64,000 nt of DNA from Streptomyces sp. CB01201 (lineage in GTDB: Bacteria > Actinomycetota > Actinomycetes > Streptomycetales > Streptomycetaceae): positions 38,345 to 102,344 of the forward strand of contig NZ_NNBJ01000025.1 of the NCBI RefSeq assembly GCF_002803085.1. The letters are read 5' to 3'. Numbering within the stretch: the stretch's first letter is position 1; each line of letters opens with the position of its first letter. The notes under the pieces are model-generated. The model made no database searches. It saw nothing but the letters and a program-made list of their open reading frames with translations, and was not told the DNA's origin. Shown one piece after another: positions 61,639 to 64,000 of the stretch. Position numbers and translations under genes: made by a program.

Positions 61639-62398
61639 AAGGACCCTCTCGTTAAGCGGCGTCGCCAGGTCGGTCGTCAGCTTTCCGTGCCACAGGGCGT
61701 GGAAGACAGCGGGCAGGACTTCGATCGGGTCGCCCACCGCTTCGGCGCCCTCGATCAGCGGCCGGCTGTGTGAACGCCTCACGGACGGCGGCTGAGAGAG
61801 AGGGACGGCCGGCGTTGCGGGGGTGGCGGTAGCCGGCCAGCCATTTCAGGTTCGCCGAAAGCGTCTTCTCCAGCGGCTTGAGGCGCCGGTAGCTCCAGCC
61901 GGCCTGCACGCACGCCGCCTACAGGACCGTCGCAGCCCGCTGCGCCCGCTCGCCGCCGGCCTCCGGGTGGCTGGGGCAGTCGGCCAGCACAGCGGTGCCG
62001 TCGCGGTGGCGGGCGAAGAGCTGCGGCACCCACGAGCGCACCTGGCCACGCGCATCCCGCCACAGCAGACGGACCGGCCGCCCGGCCAGGCCGACCACCT
62101 CGGGGTCGCGGTCCAGCAGCATCAGCTGTGCCCGCATCGCAGCCGGCCCGCAGGCCACATGCCGGCCGGTCGTGGCCGACCACCACTGGCCGGGCCCCCA
62201 CCGCCGCCCCGGCACTACCGGGAACGCCGACACCGGCTCCAGCTCTTCGAAGGCCACCGCGAGGACCGCGTCCGCCCACCGCTGCTGCACCACTTGCCCG
62301 ATGGGGTCGACGAAGACCGCCTCCCACTCGGATCCGGTGTCCGTCTGCATGTGCTGTGAGCGGCCACCTGCTGCGGCCGCTGCGTCCTTGCTGCCCAC
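61639..62398 (-). pseudogene. tnsA: TnsA-like endonuclease subunit with amber codon and frameshift
   Basis: The N-terminal part (from ATG 62398) has WADAVLAVAFEELEPVSAFP, WWSATTGRHVACG, RDPEVVGLAGRPVRLLWR and PQLFARHRDGTAVLADCPS, matching actinobacterial TnsA-like endonucleases. It stops at an in-frame TAG (61921-61919), but homology continues without a gap: AACVQAGWSYRRLKPLEKTL, then LKWLAGYRHPRNAG. A second lesion near 61775 shifts the end (PLIEGAEAVGDPIEVLPAVF) into the TnsB frame. Two lesions make it a pseudogene. TnsA normally cuts the 5' strands for cut-and-paste movement. Confidence 0.75.
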
Positions 62399-62527
62399 GC
62401 GACCCAGTCAAGCCCGTCCCGCCTCACTGGCGGGCGGCTTCACGGATTTTGATCACGAGCGCCGGGCGATGGGGTATGCCCTGCGGATCACGGTCCGTGC
62501 ACACCCTGCCTGCCTCCTGACACTTGC

Positions 62528-62821
62528 TCACCGCTCCTTTCCCGGCCGCCCGTTGCGGTGGTCCGCGAGTGCCTCGGCCAGGACATCGGCCGGCAGGCGG
62601 GCCCAGCGCGCCAGATCCTCCAGTGCCATCCCGGCCCCGAGGGCTGCCGCTGCGGTCTCCTGTACGGCCTGCTCGATCAGCGTGGCGGCATGGCCGAGGT
62701 TGCCCAGCAACTGCTGAGCGGCGTCGGCGGTCTTGCCGTACTGGGCACCGCGCAGCTGGGTCAGCTGCTCTTCGGCGTCGTTGACCAGGCTGGTGATCAG
62801 CGCCCGCTGCTCGGCCGGCAC
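62528..62821 (-). CDS. Small helical protein between TniQ and TnsA
   Basis: About 97 aa from a GTG at 62821: PAEQRALITSLVNDAEEQLT, then YGKTADAAQQLLGNLGHAAT and MALEDLARWARLPADVLAEA, the last like a small helix-turn-helix. It overlaps the 3' end of the TniQ gene by 25 nt. The open frame continues upstream but is the shadow of TniQ; residues just before the GTG also look coding, so the start is uncertain. Function unknown; its place in the element suggests an accessory factor. Confidence 0.5.
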   Translation of the reverse strand: MPAEQRALITSLVNDAEEQLTQLRGAQYGKTADAAQQLLGNLGHAATLIEQAVQETAAAALGAGMALEDLARWARLPADVLAEALADHRNGRPGKER

Positions 62822-63936
62822 CGCAGAGCGCCACGTGGTGCCCGAGCCGGGCGCGCTGCGTTCCTTCGACAGGACACACGCAGCTGGGCGGCCATGGACG
62901 CGGGCTGGTGCTCCTGCCTCAGCCACCACGGATCGTTGCCGTAGGCAGGAGGCCCGCCGGCGCCACGGCGCAGGCGGATGACGGCGCCCATCCACGAGGT
63001 CAGCGGGCCGCCGTAGTCGGTGGCGGCCAGCGGCCCCAGCCACCCCCGCCCGACCCGCTCGCCCAGCCGGCGGCAGAACGCCCCGTCGGCGGGCAGCGGC
63101 TGCGGCCGCCCGGCCCCGCTGTCGGTCCATGCCAGCTCAGCCATGGCCGGGTCCAGCAGCGCGGCGGCCACGGCCACCACCTCGGGGAAGACGACCGCGT
63201 CCCGGTCCACGATCCGCCACCGCTCCAGTTCCGTCCCGGCGTTGCCGCCCGCGACCTGGTGCAGCCGCCGCGGCCAGAGCGCCTCGCGCTCCCAGTGCAG
63301 GGCCTGCTCCCACCACCGGGCCACCACCGCATAAGCCAGAGCGAACACCCTCGCCGGCTCTACTCCGGCCCGTGCCGCCCGCTGCGCCACCTTGGCCCAC
63401 CGCCGCTGCGCCGCAGCCACTTCCGGCACACCCCGCACGTCCAGATACTCAAGAGGCTGGTCGGCGTCCGCGTCCAAGAGCCACCGCCCGTGCCGGACAC
63501 ACACCCGCTCCCAGCGCGGCGCGTACTGCACCGCCCGCACCGCCGTCCCCGTACGCCCGGCGGTGCACAGGCGGCAGCCGAAGGCGACCGGCCCGGCGAC
63601 CGCGCCCCCGGTCCGCCACGCCGCCGCCGGCACCCCGTTTCTTCCGGCCGACAGCTTGGAGTCCTCCTGTCCCCAGGACGGCAACGCCCGCGCCAGGATG
63701 TCCTCCTCGACACCGCACAGGTCTGCCAGGAGCTGCCGTCCGGCCACGTTCAGCAGCACCTCGGCGTCGGCCCGCGCGCCCCCGCCGTCGTGCCCCGGCG
63801 GGTAGTTGCGCCACTGCCAGCACGACCGCAACACCTTCGCTTCCATCCCGTAGCGGCTCGCGATGCGGCAGATCAGCGACGAGGTCGTCTCCCTCGGCAG
63901 GGGAGCGGTCCGCAGCAGGCCGGGGTGATGGGTCAC
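62797..63936 (-). CDS. tniQ: TniQ-like target-selection protein
   Basis: A 379-aa protein with the TniQ N terminus GLLRTAPLPRETTSSLICRI, ILARALPSWG, the zinc-type motif FGCRLCTAGRTG with CVRHGRWLL, and RWWEQALHWEREALWPRRL. It lacks the helicase-associated repeats of the other TniQ and ends in an Arg-rich tail that may be out of the natural frame. Two TniQ proteins of different length in one element recall Tn7-like systems with alternative target pathways. It is the first gene of the minus-strand operon; upstream sequence lies partly outside the window. Confidence 0.75.
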   Translation of the reverse strand: MTHHPGLLRTAPLPRETTSSLICRIASRYGMEAKVLRSCWQWRNYPPGHDGGGARADAEVLLNVAGRQLLADLCGVEEDILARALPSWGQEDSKLSAGRNGVPAAAWRTGGAVAGPVAFGCRLCTAGRTGTAVRAVQYAPRWERVCVRHGRWLLDADADQPLEYLDVRGVPEVAAAQRRWAKVAQRAARAGVEPARVFALAYAVVARWWEQALHWEREALWPRRLHQVAGGNAGTELERWRIVDRDAVVFPEVVAVAAALLDPAMAELAWTDSGAGRPQPLPADGAFCRRLGERVGRGWLGPLAATDYGGPLTSWMGAVIRLRRGAGGPPAYGNDPWWLRQEHQPASMAAQLRVSCRRNAARPARAPRGALRCRPSSGR

Positions 63937-64000
63937 TCCATTACTGATCTTTTCGTAAGTTCGGTGGGTGTGGTGGGTGGATGGTGAGTCCGGTGTGGGT

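Larger units (their letters stand above)
52480..64000 (-). mobile_element. Degenerate Tn7-like transposon region, extends past window end
   Basis: The minus-strand order is TniQ, a small ORF, TnsA, TnsB, TnsC, an HhH-like protein, TniQ, an inserted IS, a TnsB tail and a second TnsC. This is the module of actinobacterial Tn7-like elements: TnsA endonuclease, TnsB DDE integrase, TnsC AAA+ regulator and TniQ target selector. The doubled TnsC and TniQ, the truncated TnsB tail and the broken TnsA point to two related elements in decay. Both outer boundaries are uncertain. No cas genes or CRISPR repeats accompany the TniQ genes. Confidence 0.65.

Noticed and set aside
52676..63936. CRISPR-associated transposon (CAST)
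   Set aside because: TniQ, TnsB and TnsC are present but there are no cas genes and no repeat array nearby; the possible Cas3 fragment at 6.6 kb is 46 kb away.

Overview
The window reads as a high-GC actinomycete, almost certainly Streptomyces. Coding regions are GC-rich, GTG and TTG starts are common, genes overlap by ATGA or GTGA, and rare TTA (bldA-type) codons sit in a StrR-like regulator and in two putative biosynthetic genes. The density of insertion sequences, truncated genes and a degenerate Tn7-like transposon suggests a chromosome arm or a large plasmid. No tRNA, rRNA or CRISPR array was seen.

Layout. (1) 1-20,500 is accessory DNA: the end of a BTAD-domain protein, a GNAT remnant, a macro-domain protein, a degenerate GyrB-like ATPase, an LAxTG sortase-anchored surface protein, and an EACC1 + caspase-nSTAND-WD40 conflict system (7.9-12.8 kb). 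Then come a mosaic of gene fragments (dnaE-type, golvesin-type, CPBP-type), an IS5-family element with CTAG duplications, a PyrE-like gene between near-identical 20-bp repeats, and a frameshifted IS110 transposase. (2) 20,500-52,140 is a biosynthetic gene cluster. (3) 52,140-64,000 is a decaying Tn7-like region on the minus strand: two TniQ, a broken TnsA, a frameshifted TnsB, two TnsC, a TnsB tail and a nested IS5-family element.

The cluster has no PKS or NRPS assembly line. Its left part (20.5-23.5 kb, visibly lower GC) holds a stand-alone condensation/acyltransferase-like protein, a 34-aa candidate RiPP precursor ending TTMIVCGTCT, and a thioredoxin-reductase-like flavoprotein with a CVYC redox pair. 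The precursor has a consensus-like promoter whose spacer contains a perfect 16-bp palindrome, a strong ribosome binding site and a strong stem-loop just after its stop. A StrR/NovG-type ParB-like activator with a TTA codon, a dTMP-kinase-like P-loop protein and two ABC exporter half-transporters follow. From 30.2 to 45.0 kb lies a tightly packed 14-gene operon: acyl-CoA dehydrogenase, IPNS-like 2OG oxygenase, radical SAM enzyme, acyl carrier protein, PhyH oxygenase, nucleotidyltransferase-like protein, NDP-sugar epimerase, NDP-sugar 6-dehydrogenase, LmbE deacetylase, WbqC protein, GT2, AMP-ligase, RfbD and a StrD-type nucleotidyltransferase. A convergent PLP decarboxylase follows, then a rightward group: PhyH oxygenase, GT1, NovU/TylC3-type C-methyltransferase, RfbC-like epimerase and a second methyltransferase.

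How the genes may work together (inference). AMP-ligase, ACP and decarboxylase resemble BtrJ/I/K and VinN/L/O triads that make a decarboxylated aminoacyl-ACP. One sugar set suggests a UDP-aminohexuronate route that can be N-deacetylated and re-acylated; another suggests a C-methylated dTDP-deoxysugar. The product should be glycosylated, carry an ACP-derived acyl group and be heavily oxidised. Whether the peptide belongs to the same product or is a separate disulfide RiPP is the main open question.
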